Part shown: positions 1 through 8,931 of the stretch, one piece after another | Position numbering within the stretch: the stretch's first letter is position 1 | Layout: each line of letters opens with the position of its first letter | NCBI GenBank assembly: GCA_017936885.1 | Contig: JAGBEO010000011.1 | Location: forward strand, 124,001-188,000 | Length of the DNA stretch: 64,000 nt | DNA from: Lachnospiraceae bacterium | GTDB lineage: Bacteria; Bacillota; Clostridia; Lachnospirales; Lachnospiraceae | Reading direction: 5' to 3' | Notes under the pieces: model-generated | What the model saw: only the letters and a program-made list of their open reading frames with translations | What the model was told of the DNA's origin: nothing | Database searches by the model: none | Position numbers and translations under genes: made by a program

Positions 1-426
1 GAATACTGTGAGCAGGTAAGAGATTATGTGAAGGAACATCACATGGAGGATATGGTCACAGTGAAGACCAATGTGCCGCGCAGTAACATGGAACAGGAAT
101 ATTTAGCGGCGGATGTGTATGTGATTCCCAGTACGTTGGAGATGGCATCGGTATCCCAATTAGAGGCGATGAGTTATTCTCTGCCCGTCATATGCAGCGA
201 TACCAACGGTACCGCCTGTTATGTGGAGAATGGTGTGACGGGATATCAGTTCAGGGACTGCGATCAGGAAGACCTGTTAGAGAAACTGGATGAAATGCTG
301 TCAGACAAGAACCGCATGAAAGAAATGGGGGCGGCAGGGTACCGTGCTCTGACGGAGAAATATAATTTTGATAAGTATTTTGCATCGATTATGCAGATAC
401 GTGAAAAGTGTGAGAAAAACTTCTAG
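1..426 (+). CDS. Glycosyltransferase family 4 protein, C-terminal part (5' end outside window)
   Basis: The reading frame is open from the first base, so the gene starts to the left of the window. About 141 codons are visible. They match the C-terminal Rossmann domain of a GT4 (GT-B fold) glycosyltransferase: a stretch reading VIPSTLEMASVSQLEAMSY corresponds to the family's E-x7-E nucleotide-sugar binding motif (usually written EGFG-PxEAM), followed by PVICSD and the ENGVTGYQF segment typical of these enzymes. Donor and acceptor cannot be told from this part. It probably belongs to the glycan operon continuing to the right, although a 157-base gap with hairpins separates it from the next gene. 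Confidence 0.85.
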   Translation, partial: EYCEQVRDYVKEHHMEDMVTVKTNVPRSNMEQEYLAADVYVIPSTLEMASVSQLEAMSYSLPVICSDTNGTACYVENGVTGYQFRDCDQEDLLEKLDEMLSDKNRMKEMGAAGYRALTEKYNFDKYFASIMQIREKCEKNF

Positions 427-474
427 AGCTTGCACCAATGGGAGCTATGCTAAGAAGTTCTAAATCGCATACGA

Positions 475-517
475 AAGAACGCAAAAACAGCGTTCTTCCC
501 ACGAAATTTATTCGTGG
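475..517 (+). promoter_or_regulatory. Two tandem stem-loops in the 427-583 intergenic region
   Basis: Hairpin 1 pairs AAGAACGC (475-482) with GCGTTCTT (490-497) around an A-rich 7-base loop. Hairpin 2 pairs CCACGAA (499-505) with TTCGTGG (511-517) around ATTTA. Only one base separates them. The sequence after hairpin 2 is T/G-rich but not a clean U-tract, so this could be a weak terminator for the gene on the left or a leader element. No known riboswitch consensus was recognised. Confidence 0.5.
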
Positions 518-547
518 TTGGATTTGTTTGTGTTGAATAGTTACAAT
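518..547 (+). promoter_or_regulatory. Candidate sigma-70 promoter before the GT-D gene
   Basis: TTGGAT (518-523) and TACAAT (542-547) are spaced by 18 bases. The elements deviate from consensus and the spacing is one longer than ideal, so this is a moderate candidate. It begins at the base of hairpin 2, an arrangement expected where one unit ends and another begins. Predicted initiation near 554 would leave almost no leader before the GGAGGG ribosome binding site, which weakens the call. Confidence 0.3.
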
Positions 548-553
548 TTAAAC

Positions 554-593
554 GGAGGGAAAGGTGCGGACAGCATCTTATAGATGGGATTGA
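554..593 (+). promoter_or_regulatory. Ribosome binding site with a nine-codon overlapping leader ORF
   Basis: A strong GGAGGG (554-559) lies 25 bases before the ATG of the next gene, too far for normal use, and an in-frame stop at 581-583 rules out an earlier start for that gene. The site is instead correctly placed for GTG at 564, which opens a nine-codon frame (MRTASYRWD) ending at TGA 591-593, across the ATG at 584. This arrangement would permit translational coupling. It is read from sequence only. Confidence 0.3.
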
Positions 594-1525
594 AGAGAAA
601 AGTAAAAGATATTTTGGCGGCGATCGTTTATTTTCTGTATGAAAAAGGCATCCTGCACAATTCTATTAAAGTGCATACCATTGACGAGACCATTGATGAA
701 CTGTTGCATACGGAAAAGAGTATGGTGCGTTTCGGTGACGGTGAGATCGTTATGATTAAGGGTGTGGATCTGATGCTTCAGAAGGCGGCACCGGAAATTG
801 CGGACGGGCTGGCGCAGATACTTGCCTATAATGAGGATGACCTGATGGTTACGATTCCCGGTATCTTCGATACCCTGTCGGATCACCGGCCCGCCAGCAG
901 GCAGTTTTGGAGAGACCACTTGCTTTTTTGCCGTAAGACTTATGAGAAGTATTGTAATCCCAACCGAATATACGGGACGACTTTTGTGTCGCGGTGTTAT
1001 TACTATCCATCGGATAGAACTCCCTGTGCAGGCTGGTTTGCCAAAATCAAGAAAATATGGGAGAATAAGAATATTGTTGTGGTGGAGGGAACGAAAACCC
1101 ACAACGGTGTCGGCACAGATTTATTAAACAGTGCGGCAAGTATTGAGAGAATTATCTGCCCGCCCAAGGATGCCTACAGCGCGCTGCCTGAGATTATAAA
1201 GGCATGCGAGCAGTATGGGAAGGACAGGCTGTTTCTGCTGTCGGTGGGGGTGGCTGCGAAGTTCCTTGCGGTGGAGTTGTTTCAGAAGGGTTACCGGGTA
1301 TTGGATATCGGTAATCTGGATTTGGAGTATGAGTGGTTTGTAAGAAAGACACCGGATAAGATGCCACTTGAGAAGCATGAAATAACGGGAGAGGCGGCAA
1401 ACCGTAAGATGGCGCAGCAGGAAACGGCAGCGGAAATTGAGGTGCTGATTCCCGGAGGAGGTACGATGCGGCAGCCTGCTATGGGGTATATACAATATCT
1501 GGAACAGATACGGGTGTGGTTGTAG
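584..1525 (+). CDS. GT-D fold glycosyltransferase (DUF1792 family)
   Basis: A 313-residue soluble protein. The motif MVRFGDGE near residues 47-54 followed by the lysine of MIKG is the hallmark of the DUF1792/GT-D family, where the Asp-Gly-Glu (DxE) binds the metal-sugar nucleotide. The family was defined on streptococcal enzymes that extend glycans on serine-rich adhesins; here a role in extending a surface glycan is inferred. Further family-like segments are VTIPGIFDTL, VVVEGTKTHNGVGTDLL and LLSVGVAAKFLAVEL, the last resembling the Rossmann strand and helix that close the domain. The start is the first ATG after an in-frame stop. Its end overlaps the next gene by ten bases, so the two are translated from one message. 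The exact sugar is not known. Confidence 0.85.
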   Translation: MGLKRKVKDILAAIVYFLYEKGILHNSIKVHTIDETIDELLHTEKSMVRFGDGEIVMIKGVDLMLQKAAPEIADGLAQILAYNEDDLMVTIPGIFDTLSDHRPASRQFWRDHLLFCRKTYEKYCNPNRIYGTTFVSRCYYYPSDRTPCAGWFAKIKKIWENKNIVVVEGTKTHNGVGTDLLNSAASIERIICPPKDAYSALPEIIKACEQYGKDRLFLLSVGVAAKFLAVELFQKGYRVLDIGNLDLEYEWFVRKTPDKMPLEKHEITGEAANRKMAQQETAAEIEVLIPGGGTMRQPAMGYIQYLEQIRVWL

Positions 1526-2166
1526 CATACGACCGGCTGGCGGAATTAGAAACAGAATGTTGTCAATGGGTAGAAGGATGCAGGGAGTATATGATAGACA
1601 GTAAGGAAGCCTATAGCAGATATTTAGAGCAGGATAAAATTGCGCTTGGCAGACGTATGGACAGGCACCCCCGGCTATTCGGGGATGAAATCTGGAAATA
1701 TGAGAGACTGCTTCGCAAGGTGGAGTATTATTCAAATTGTAAAAGTGGTCCGGTAAGCAGACTGATCTGTAAATTTTATTCTTTTAGATTTCACAGGCTG
1801 GGGGTAAAGCTTGGCTTTACCATATCGCCCAATGTATTTGAAGAGGGGCTGGCGATTCCCCACTATGGTACAATTGTGGTACATGGCAATGCGAAGGTGG
1901 GAAAGAACTGCCGTTTGCAGGAAGGCGTGACCATAGGTGCAACGAACGGAAGCCATGAGGCGGCAAGAATTGGAAGCAATTGCTATTTTGGCAGCGGCGC
2001 CAAGGTGATCGGAGCCGTGACGATAGCCGATGATGTAGCAGTGGGCGCGAACGCTGTAATAACGAAGGATATTACAGAGGCGGGGACTACCTGGGCAGGA
2101 GCACCAGCCAGAAAGATTAGCGACAGGGATTCACACAGTAATCTTTGTCAGGATTTGTTTGAGTGA
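1516..2166 (+). CDS. Serine-acetyltransferase-like hexapeptide acyltransferase
   Basis: A 216-residue protein. The N-terminal half (about 1-95) is helical and charged; the C-terminal half (about 100-205) is a left-handed beta helix of hexapeptide repeats. Segments IPHYGTIVVHGNAKVGKNCRLQ and GVTIGATNG, then IGSNCYFGSGAKVIGAVTIADDVAVGANAVITKDI, follow the order seen in serine O-acetyltransferase-type enzymes, with the catalytic His probably that of IPHYG or VVHGN. In glycan clusters this subfamily usually acetylates a sugar hydroxyl or amine using acetyl-CoA, which is the inferred role; true cysteine synthesis is less likely because no cysteine gene is nearby. It starts inside the end of the GT-D gene (ten-base overlap), pointing to translational coupling. 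Confidence 0.8.
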   Translation: MVVAYDRLAELETECCQWVEGCREYMIDSKEAYSRYLEQDKIALGRRMDRHPRLFGDEIWKYERLLRKVEYYSNCKSGPVSRLICKFYSFRFHRLGVKLGFTISPNVFEEGLAIPHYGTIVVHGNAKVGKNCRLQEGVTIGATNGSHEAARIGSNCYFGSGAKVIGAVTIADDVAVGANAVITKDITEAGTTWAGAPARKISDRDSHSNLCQDLFE

Positions 2167-2217
2167 CCAATATTGTGCAAAACAGGACAGAAAGATAATA
2201 TGAGGAGCAGCTCACAT

Positions 2218-3999
2218 ATGAGTAAACAGAAAGAGACAAAGCAGGCAGGTATGCTTTCCAAATTGGCATATATTTTTGATAAAAGAGATAAGTGGAAGAT
2301 AACGGTATTGCTGGTGGCGGTAGTTATCGGCAGCTTCTTAGAACTTCTGGGCGTTACCATTTTTATGCCTTTTATCAATATCATATCCGACCAGAGTAGC
2401 ATACAGAAAACATGGTATCTGAGATGGATGTACGAGACGTTGCATTTTAGAAATCCGAAGAGTTTTCTGCTGGCTATTTCGGCAGGTATTATTGTTGTAT
2501 ATATTGTGAAAAATGCTTATCTGATTCTGGAGAGAAATTATATTTTCAAATTCTCATACAATACGCAGATGAAGCTGTCTACGAAGCTGTTAGATACGTA
2601 CATGAAAGAGCCGTATACCTTCCATCTGAATAAAAATATAGCCACGCTGCAAAGAAGCCTGTATGAAGATACTTCGAGGTTTATGCAGGTGGTGCTGTAT
2701 TCCTTAGAACTTGTGGCAGAGCTGGCAGTCTGCATCGTGTTGGTGCTGTATCTTCTGACGGTCAGCAAATCCATAACGGTTATTGTGTTCGGACTCCTGG
2801 TAGTGTGTGTAGGAGCATTTCTAATGCTGACGAGAAAATACAGCAGGAGACTGGGACAGCAGAATCAAGGCTATGAAGGCAAAATTTTTCAATGGATGAA
2901 CCAGTCGATAGGTGGTATCAAGGAAATTAAAATATTAGAACGGGAAAGCTATTTTACGGATGCGTTTCAGAGTTATTTTAAAAAGTTTGCGAGAGGCTTA
3001 CAGGTGGCAAGAACTATTTCTATTCTGCCCAAATACGTGGTAGAGGCAGTAGCTATGTCGGGACTTATGGTTGCAATTGCCGTTAAACTGTTATTCGGCG
3101 AGGCAGATATGACGTATTATCTGCCCCAGCTTACCGCATTTGCCGTGGCGGCAATGCGGCTGATGCCCAGTGTGGGACGAATTAACGAGCACGCTACGAA
3201 TATGCTTTATGCGCTGCCATCGGTAGATTTGGTATATCATGATTTGACGGAAATTGCGGATTATATTGAGCAGCAGGATAAGGAGATAAAAGAAGACTGG
3301 ACCCTGCACGATGCGATCAGGGTGCAGGATGTAACCTACTATTACCCGGATACGGATGAGCCGGTTATCGACGGTGCCAATTTTGTAATTGAGAAAGGCA
3401 AAACGGCGGCCTTTATCGGTGCCTCCGGTGCGGGTAAGACAACTATGGTGGATATTATTCTGGGACTTTTGGTGCCGCAGAAGGGTGTTGTAATGGCAGA
3501 TGATATTAATGTGCATGTAAAGCCTAAGACTTTCCATGCACAAGTGGGGTATATTCCGCAGGTGATTTATCTGTCCGATGATACCATACGCAATAATATA
3601 GCCTTCGGCGTTAAGAAGGCTGATATTGACGAACAGGCGGTGCTGGCTGCCGTGAAGCAGGCGCAGCTGACAGAGTTTATCGACAGCCTGCCCCACGGAC
3701 TGGATACGATTGTGGGGGACAGAGGTGTCAGATTATCCGGCGGACAGAGACAGCGTATCGGTATTGCCAGGGCACTTTATCATGACCCGGAGATATTGGT
3801 ACTTGACGAAGCTACTTCGGCACTGGATAATGAAACCGAGTCTGCGGTTATGGAAGCTATCGACAATTTACAGGGGACGAAGACAATGATTATCATTGCC
3901 CACAGGCTGACAACGATTCGGAATGTAGATGTCATCTATGAAGTAGGGGATGGCAAGGTTACAGAGAAGAGCAAGGCAGAGGTGTTTGACGCGAATTGA
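2218..3999 (+). CDS. ABC transporter, fused permease and ATPase (PglK/MsbA-like flippase)
   Basis: A half transporter of about 593 residues: six membrane helices (about 25-330), then a nucleotide-binding domain with Walker A GASGAGKTT (401-409), signature LSGGQ (506-510), Walker B ILVLDEATSALD and switch histidine in IIAHRLTT. Conservation in the permease (LEXLG near the first helix, KNXYL) is that of the PglK-type exporters that flip lipid-linked oligosaccharides; this substrate is inferred from the neighbours. ATG 2218 is chosen because AGGAG (2203-2207) sits ten bases upstream; TTG 2173 and ATG 2200 are alternatives with poorer sites. A second, divergent copy lies at 31244-33037. Confidence 0.9.
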   Translation: MSKQKETKQAGMLSKLAYIFDKRDKWKITVLLVAVVIGSFLELLGVTIFMPFINIISDQSSIQKTWYLRWMYETLHFRNPKSFLLAISAGIIVVYIVKNAYLILERNYIFKFSYNTQMKLSTKLLDTYMKEPYTFHLNKNIATLQRSLYEDTSRFMQVVLYSLELVAELAVCIVLVLYLLTVSKSITVIVFGLLVVCVGAFLMLTRKYSRRLGQQNQGYEGKIFQWMNQSIGGIKEIKILERESYFTDAFQSYFKKFARGLQVARTISILPKYVVEAVAMSGLMVAIAVKLLFGEADMTYYLPQLTAFAVAAMRLMPSVGRINEHATNMLYALPSVDLVYHDLTEIADYIEQQDKEIKEDWTLHDAIRVQDVTYYYPDTDEPVIDGANFVIEKGKTAAFIGASGAGKTTMVDIILGLLVPQKGVVMADDINVHVKPKTFHAQVGYIPQVIYLSDDTIRNNIAFGVKKADIDEQAVLAAVKQAQLTEFIDSLPHGLDTIVGDRGVRLSGGQRQRIGIARALYHDPEILVLDEATSALDNETESAVMEAIDNLQGTKTMIIIAHRLTTIRNVDVIYEVGDGKVTEKSKAEVFDAN

Positions 4000-4089
4000 C
4001 GGCAGGCTTTCAGAACGTCTGAAAAGAGAGAAGACCGGAAACTGAGGCAATGCGGCAGCCGGTTATCTTAGAAAGAACAGGATTATAAT

Positions 4090-5724
4090 ATGCAAGAGCA
4101 GAAAGCCAGAAACATTCTTGGAATGCAACTGAACAAGAGGGCGGCAGACAGGTTATTTTACCTGTCTCTTGTCATGCTTGCGCTTTTTTTGTTCTTGTTC
4201 ACAGGATCAGGGGAACCGGTGTTGTTTGATGACAGCGGTGCTTATCTGACCATTGACAGGATAGAGGGGGTTATGCCCGTTTATCCGTTATTTCTGCTTA
4301 TTAATCAATATTTGTTCGGTAATGACAGCTATCTGCAAATTGTCATTGTGGAACAGGCGATTTTAGCGGTTGTCTGTATAGTTGTTTTTGTGAAAGTTAT
4401 TAAGGATACTTTTTTCCTGCGTTATTTGGAAGCGTATGTGGTCTTTGTACTGGCATTACTCCCTTTTATGACGGATATGCCGCAGGCTATGTCCACACAG
4501 GAGATCTTGACGGAAGGGATTGCCTATGCACTTTTCTATATATTTGCTATTATGCTCTTAAAGGCCGTTTGGACGAAGCGTTTTGTGTGGATAGCAGGGG
4601 CATTTGCGATGACCTTTGTGTTAGCGATGGTGCGCTCACAGTTGCAGATACTGTTTGGTGTGTGCGGTATCGTATTTCTGTATGTGTTGTGCTGTGTAAG
4701 AAAGGGAACAGGCAGGTGGAATCTGCTGCTTCGCATTGTAGCAGGAGGATTAGGCTGTCTGATTATTATGCTGGCAGGTGTTGTCCTGACATCCCGTACT
4801 GCTTCCTCATATAAAACAATGATTCGGGATAATGAGAAGTTCTATGCATTTGCCATGAAAATACAGCAGCCTGATGCATATGAGGATTATCTGGAAGAGA
4901 AAGAATTGTTGGAGACACGTCCTAAAGAAGAGTTAGAATGGAATGTGGGAGAGATAGACTGGAACGATGCTCCGGAAGGGAAACTTGTGACAAGACCGTT
5001 TACTGCCAGTCAGTATGTGAGCCTCGTCTTCTCCAGAGGTATGTATGAGGCAGATAAAGAAGATGCGGCACTTTTTGAAAATGAGATATTACGGGAGCTT
5101 TTCTTAGAGTTATATGAAGCTGCCGATGCCGAAAAGCAGCGGTATGTTTATGCACAGAAAGGCTTGTGGATGTGGAAAGATATCGTCGGTGGAATCGGTA
5201 TGGTCGGAAAGACCTGTCTTGCCGTTCCTTCGGAGTATTATGTGACATATCATCCAGAGATTATTCTGTCGGATGATTTCAGCGATATCCGCAACGCACA
5301 TTTGCAGGAAATTGGCATGACACTTCTTGAGGCGCACTGGGGAAGATTTCTGTATCATACACTAATGTTGCTTCCTTCTGCGTTTATCTGTACAGTATTT
5401 TTTCAGGTGGCACCGCTGTACGGTTTGTGTCATCTGATAACCTTGTTCCTCTATGTATCTGCAATCGTTCTTATGATTTGGGGGTATGCAGACAAGAAGG
5501 CTGATAATAGATATGGAGAATTCATGGCATTTGTTCTCGGCACGAATGTGGTTATGGTGCTTATCATTTCCCTCATCTTTTTCGGACAGCAAAGATATCT
5601 GGTCTACAATTTCGGCATTTTCTATATAGCATATGGTTTACTCTTATGGGAGTTATGGAAGTGCCGTATTCGTGACTGGGCGGTGGGAAAGTATAATGCA
5701 TGTAAAGCAAATAGAAACAATTGA
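4090..5724 (+). CDS. Polytopic membrane protein, probable GT-C-type glycosyltransferase
   Basis: A 544-residue protein with a first helix at about 20-38, some seven further helices up to about residue 235, a large extracytoplasmic loop rich in acidic residues (about 240-420) and three or four C-terminal helices. The first outer loop carries LFDDSGAYL about residue 45-53 and GVMPVYPLFLL, the position where GT-C enzymes that use polyprenyl-phosphate sugars place their catalytic acidic residues. No exact family was recognised. AGGA seven bases before the ATG supports the start. It follows the flippase gene by 90 bases, a gap containing only a small hairpin (TTTCAGA/TCTGAAA, 4008-4024). Confidence 0.7.
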   Translation: MQEQKARNILGMQLNKRAADRLFYLSLVMLALFLFLFTGSGEPVLFDDSGAYLTIDRIEGVMPVYPLFLLINQYLFGNDSYLQIVIVEQAILAVVCIVVFVKVIKDTFFLRYLEAYVVFVLALLPFMTDMPQAMSTQEILTEGIAYALFYIFAIMLLKAVWTKRFVWIAGAFAMTFVLAMVRSQLQILFGVCGIVFLYVLCCVRKGTGRWNLLLRIVAGGLGCLIIMLAGVVLTSRTASSYKTMIRDNEKFYAFAMKIQQPDAYEDYLEEKELLETRPKEELEWNVGEIDWNDAPEGKLVTRPFTASQYVSLVFSRGMYEADKEDAALFENEILRELFLELYEAADAEKQRYVYAQKGLWMWKDIVGGIGMVGKTCLAVPSEYYVTYHPEIILSDDFSDIRNAHLQEIGMTLLEAHWGRFLYHTLMLLPSAFICTVFFQVAPLYGLCHLITLFLYVSAIVLMIWGYADKKADNRYGEFMAFVLGTNVVMVLIISLIFFGQQRYLVYNFGIFYIAYGLLLWELWKCRIRDWAVGKYNACKANRNN

Positions 5725-5810
5725 TAGTAATAAAGTGATGATATGTGAAGATAGAGTGTTGAACCGGCAAAACGGGAACAAGGAATAGTATAAGAGTAAG
5801 GATTGCGTTT

Positions 5811-6542
5811 ATGAAACAGGATAAAAAGGTATTGATTATTATTCCTGCCTATAATGAGGCGGAAAATATAGAACATGTAGTCGGTCATATGATGGAAGAA
5901 GCACCGCAGTATGATTATCTGGTAGTCAATGACGGGTCTACTGACAATACACTGGAATTATGCCGGAGAGGCAATTTTCACTATCTGGATTTGTCTATCA
6001 ATATGGGCATCGGCGGGGCCGTGCAGGCGGGCTATGTCTATGCTTACAAGAATGATTATGATATTGCAGTGCAGATGGACGGTGACGGACAGCACGACAT
6101 AGCTTATCTGAATGATATGTTACAGCCTATTTTGGAAAAAAAAGCGGATGTGGTAATCGGTTCCCGTTTTCTTAAGAAAGAAGGGTTTCAATCCTCAGCA
6201 GGCAGACGAATGGGCATTAATATTCTGAGTGGTTTAATCCGGCTGACGACAGGGCAGAGAATTATGGATGTGACAAGCGGTTACCGTGCCGTAAATCGTA
6301 TGTTTATCGATATTTACAGTAAAGATTATCCGACGGATTATCCGGAACCGGAGGCTATTGTGGCGGCAATCATGCACAGGGGAAGGGTGAAAGAGGTGCC
6401 CGTACAGATGAAAGCCAGAGAGGGCGGGAGCAGCTCTATTACCTTTAAAAAATCCATTTATTATATGATAAAAGTGACATTGGCAATATTTATATGCCGT
6501 TTAAGTTACGGGGTTCGCAGAGCACCGAAACCGGAAGAATAA
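5811..6542 (+). CDS. Glycosyltransferase family 2, DPM1-like (polyprenyl-phosphate sugar synthase)
   Basis: A 243-residue GT-A protein. Visible family motifs are IPAYNEAENIE (about 10-20), VVNDGSTDNT (about 39-48) and the metal-binding QMDGDGQHD (about 89-97), then VIGSRF and the VTSGYRAVNR segment characteristic of dolichol-phosphate-mannose-synthase-like enzymes. The C-terminal end has one hydrophobic stretch (YYMIKVTLAIFICRL). Members of this group load a sugar on undecaprenyl phosphate for GT-C enzymes outside the membrane. The neighbouring DUF2304 gene is its usual partner, and several GT-C-like proteins occur in the window. AAGGA eight bases before the ATG supports the start. Confidence 0.9.
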   Translation: MKQDKKVLIIIPAYNEAENIEHVVGHMMEEAPQYDYLVVNDGSTDNTLELCRRGNFHYLDLSINMGIGGAVQAGYVYAYKNDYDIAVQMDGDGQHDIAYLNDMLQPILEKKADVVIGSRFLKKEGFQSSAGRRMGINILSGLIRLTTGQRIMDVTSGYRAVNRMFIDIYSKDYPTDYPEPEAIVAAIMHRGRVKEVPVQMKAREGGSSSITFKKSIYYMIKVTLAIFICRLSYGVRRAPKPEE

Positions 6543-6563
6543 TTAGTGAGAGGAGTGCAGGGC

Positions 6564-6944
6564 ATGATACCTTCTACCCTAAGGATTACACTGATAGCAG
6601 CAGTAATCTGTTATTTTATTATAATTTTATATTTTCTGAAACAGCGTGCGCTGAATTTGAAATATACCCTGTTGTGGCTGTTAGCCGGTGCTGTTATGGG
6701 AATCCTTGTGATAGTACCGGAATTGCTTACTGCGATTATTCATATATTCGGTATTCAGGATAATATGAACGGTTTGTTTATTTTCTGTATTGGATTTATT
6801 ATTATGATTTTGTTATCGTTGACGTCCATAGCTTCCAGACAGAATCGCAAGATCAGAACCTTAACACAGGAACTGGCAATACTTGATAAGCGGCTGAGAG
6901 AGTTAGAAACTGTCGTAGGAGAGTATAAAGGAGCAGACAGATAA
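6564..6944 (+). CDS. DUF2304 membrane protein, partner of the DPM-like transferase
   Basis: A protein of 126 residues with three predicted membrane helices (about 7-25, 33-52, 66-86) and a charged, coiled-coil-like C-terminal tail (TLTQELAILDKRLRELE). Size, layout and position immediately after a DPM1-like GT2 match the DUF2304 family, which is thought to help anchor or modulate that enzyme. ATG 6564 is preferred because AGGAG (6551-6555) is eight bases upstream; an in-frame GTG at 6546 lacks a site. The family's biochemical role is not established. Confidence 0.85.
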   Translation: MIPSTLRITLIAAVICYFIIILYFLKQRALNLKYTLLWLLAGAVMGILVIVPELLTAIIHIFGIQDNMNGLFIFCIGFIIMILLSLTSIASRQNRKIRTLTQELAILDKRLRELETVVGEYKGADR

Positions 6945-6962
6945 AACTGGAGAAATAGATTT

Positions 6963-8867
6963 ATGGTTCATGTAAGAAAAAAAGGAGATTATCGCATCCT
7001 CCTTTTAATACCGTTATTGGCTATATTAGTGGGATTATTATATGAAAAAGAGCAAGTTTTGGATGTACAGAGCGATTGTATTGAGAGTTTGTCTTTTGAG
7101 GTAAAAGAAGGTGCGGCAGAAGAAACAATTATTCCCTTTTACAGTCAGAAGGATAATATGTTTTATCTGTTCCTTCCTTCTTATGCAGATACATCAAATG
7201 TGAGGATATATTTTGAAGGGGCGGAAAAGATAACATTTGAAGAAGCGGGAGAAAGTCATGAACTGAAAAAGGGTATGACTATGCAAAATCTCCAATTAGA
7301 CAAAGTATATCAGACTGCGTTTGTGAAGAACTCGCAAACTGAAAGAGAAACGCAGTTTATGATGATGCGTTCCGCTTTTCTGCCGACGCTTTTTATTCAG
7401 ACGCAGTCAGGTACGATGGAGACGGTAGATACCGATAAATCCTATCAGGAACCGGGGAATTATGTTCTGATGGATGCTGAAGGAGCACTTGTATACGCGG
7501 ATAATTTAGATCATATTACCGGAAGGGGTAATTCCACGTGGAAATATCCCAAGAAGTCCTATAGCATTAAACTTGCAAATCCGGCAGATCTGCTTGGAAT
7601 GGGAAGTGCCCGGGCTTGGATATTGCTGAGTAATGTGGAAGATATTACTTATCTGAGAAATAAAATCACCTATGACATGGCAGTCTCGGCAGGAATGACC
7701 GGGGCACCGGAGTCGAGGTACATAGATTTGTATATCAATAATGAATACAATGGAATGTATCTTCTTTGTGAGAAGATTGAACCGGGAGAGAACAGGATTC
7801 CGATGACGGATCTGGGGCTTGAAAATAAGAAGCTCAATAAAGAAATACAGCTTTCGGAATCGGTCTATACGGAGCGGAGCAAGGGCGTATATCTGGAAAA
7901 GAATCCTAAGGATATATCCGGCGGTTATATTATAGAACGGGACGAATATTCGAAATACACGGAAGAAATCAGCGGGTTCCAATCTTCACTGCTGGGAGAT
8001 TTATATGTAATCAAAAGCCCTGAGTATGCATCGGCGGAGGAAGTGGCTTATATCAGTGGTCTGTTTGCTGAGATGGAAGAAGCGATTGTTGCACAGAACG
8101 GTGTTAATCAGGATACCGGAGAAAGCTATCTGCATTATATTGACTTACAATCCTTTGCGCAGAAATACATGATAGAGGAAATCTGCAAAAATAACGGTGG
8201 GGGAGCGACCAGCTCTTATTTCTATAAACCGGAAGATGCGGTCAGCACCAAAATATTTGGGGGGCCGGTCTGGGATTATGATAAGGCATACGGAGCGGTG
8301 GACGGCATCAATGACAGCAGACGGGATCTGTGTTATTTAACACAGCGTAATGAAGGTACTACATTATTCTGGTATCTGAATCAGCAGCCTGAATTTAAGG
8401 AAGCAGTAAGTGAATGTTATGAAAAGTTCTTTGCAGACTATCTTACAGAGGTACTTAATGAGAAAATCGAAGAGTATATGTCTCAGATGCACTGTTCGGC
8501 GGATATGGATGTAATCAGATGGCAGGAGATCTATGGGATACCCGAACCGTATGAAAAGAGAGTCAGTGTGATTACAGATTTTATCACAGAGAGGAAAGCA
8601 TTTCTGGACGAAGTATGGTTACAGGATGCGGAAGTGTGTACTGTTCACTTTGTGGCACCGGAATGGTACCGCGACACTTATATGAGTGCCGTTAAAGGCG
8701 AATGCCTGACAGCAATACCGATGCAGGAAAAAGGGCAGGAGTCAAACGGCAGGATTTTTGAAGGCTGGTATACGGAAAGCGGGGAAGAATTTGATATGGC
8801 ACAGCCGTTATATGAGGATGTGACGGTGTATGCAAAGAGTCATGAGGTGTCTGACCGGGAAGAATGA
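6963..8867 (+). CDS. CotH-type kinase-like exported protein with C-terminal InlB/Flg_new repeat
   Basis: A 634-residue protein with an N-terminal hydrophobic anchor (about 10-26), so probably held on the outer face of the membrane. The central domain (about 150-560) is CotH: RGNSTWKYPKKSYSIKL (about 187-203), NGMYLLCEKIE, YIIERDEY and PVWDYDKAYG (about 432-441), the last carrying the acidic metal-binding residues. CotH proteins are atypical kinases first known from spore coats; some phosphorylate secreted proteins. The C-terminal 75 residues contain FEGWYTESGEEFD and VTVYAK, a Listeria-Bacteroides (InlB B) repeat. CotH genes often occur with VTC and DUF4956 genes, both present far downstream (45270-46720). 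The substrate is unknown. Confidence 0.88.
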   Translation: MVHVRKKGDYRILLLIPLLAILVGLLYEKEQVLDVQSDCIESLSFEVKEGAAEETIIPFYSQKDNMFYLFLPSYADTSNVRIYFEGAEKITFEEAGESHELKKGMTMQNLQLDKVYQTAFVKNSQTERETQFMMMRSAFLPTLFIQTQSGTMETVDTDKSYQEPGNYVLMDAEGALVYADNLDHITGRGNSTWKYPKKSYSIKLANPADLLGMGSARAWILLSNVEDITYLRNKITYDMAVSAGMTGAPESRYIDLYINNEYNGMYLLCEKIEPGENRIPMTDLGLENKKLNKEIQLSESVYTERSKGVYLEKNPKDISGGYIIERDEYSKYTEEISGFQSSLLGDLYVIKSPEYASAEEVAYISGLFAEMEEAIVAQNGVNQDTGESYLHYIDLQSFAQKYMIEEICKNNGGGATSSYFYKPEDAVSTKIFGGPVWDYDKAYGAVDGINDSRRDLCYLTQRNEGTTLFWYLNQQPEFKEAVSECYEKFFADYLTEVLNEKIEEYMSQMHCSADMDVIRWQEIYGIPEPYEKRVSVITDFITERKAFLDEVWLQDAEVCTVHFVAPEWYRDTYMSAVKGECLTAIPMQEKGQESNGRIFEGWYTESGEEFDMAQPLYEDVTVYAKSHEVSDREE

Positions 8868-8931
8868 TCTGCCGTATATTTGATATTTGTGCCGGACACT
8901 GGAATAAACCGTTTAGAATGGATGATTGAAT

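Noticed and set aside
427-583. Possible c-di-GMP-type riboswitch (short CGAAAG- and ACGCAAA-like strings)
   Set aside because: Those strings occur but the rest of the GEMM core and the helix arrangement are missing; only two simple hairpins are supported.
1124-1735. Minus-strand frame of 203 codons across the GT-D and acetyltransferase genes
   Set aside because: Both plus-strand genes are clear homologues of known families; the minus frame lacks motifs and has a composition typical of antisense readings.
3091-3696. Minus-strand frame of 201 codons inside the first ABC transporter
   Set aside because: It overlaps the permease and Walker A regions entirely and shows no protein signature.
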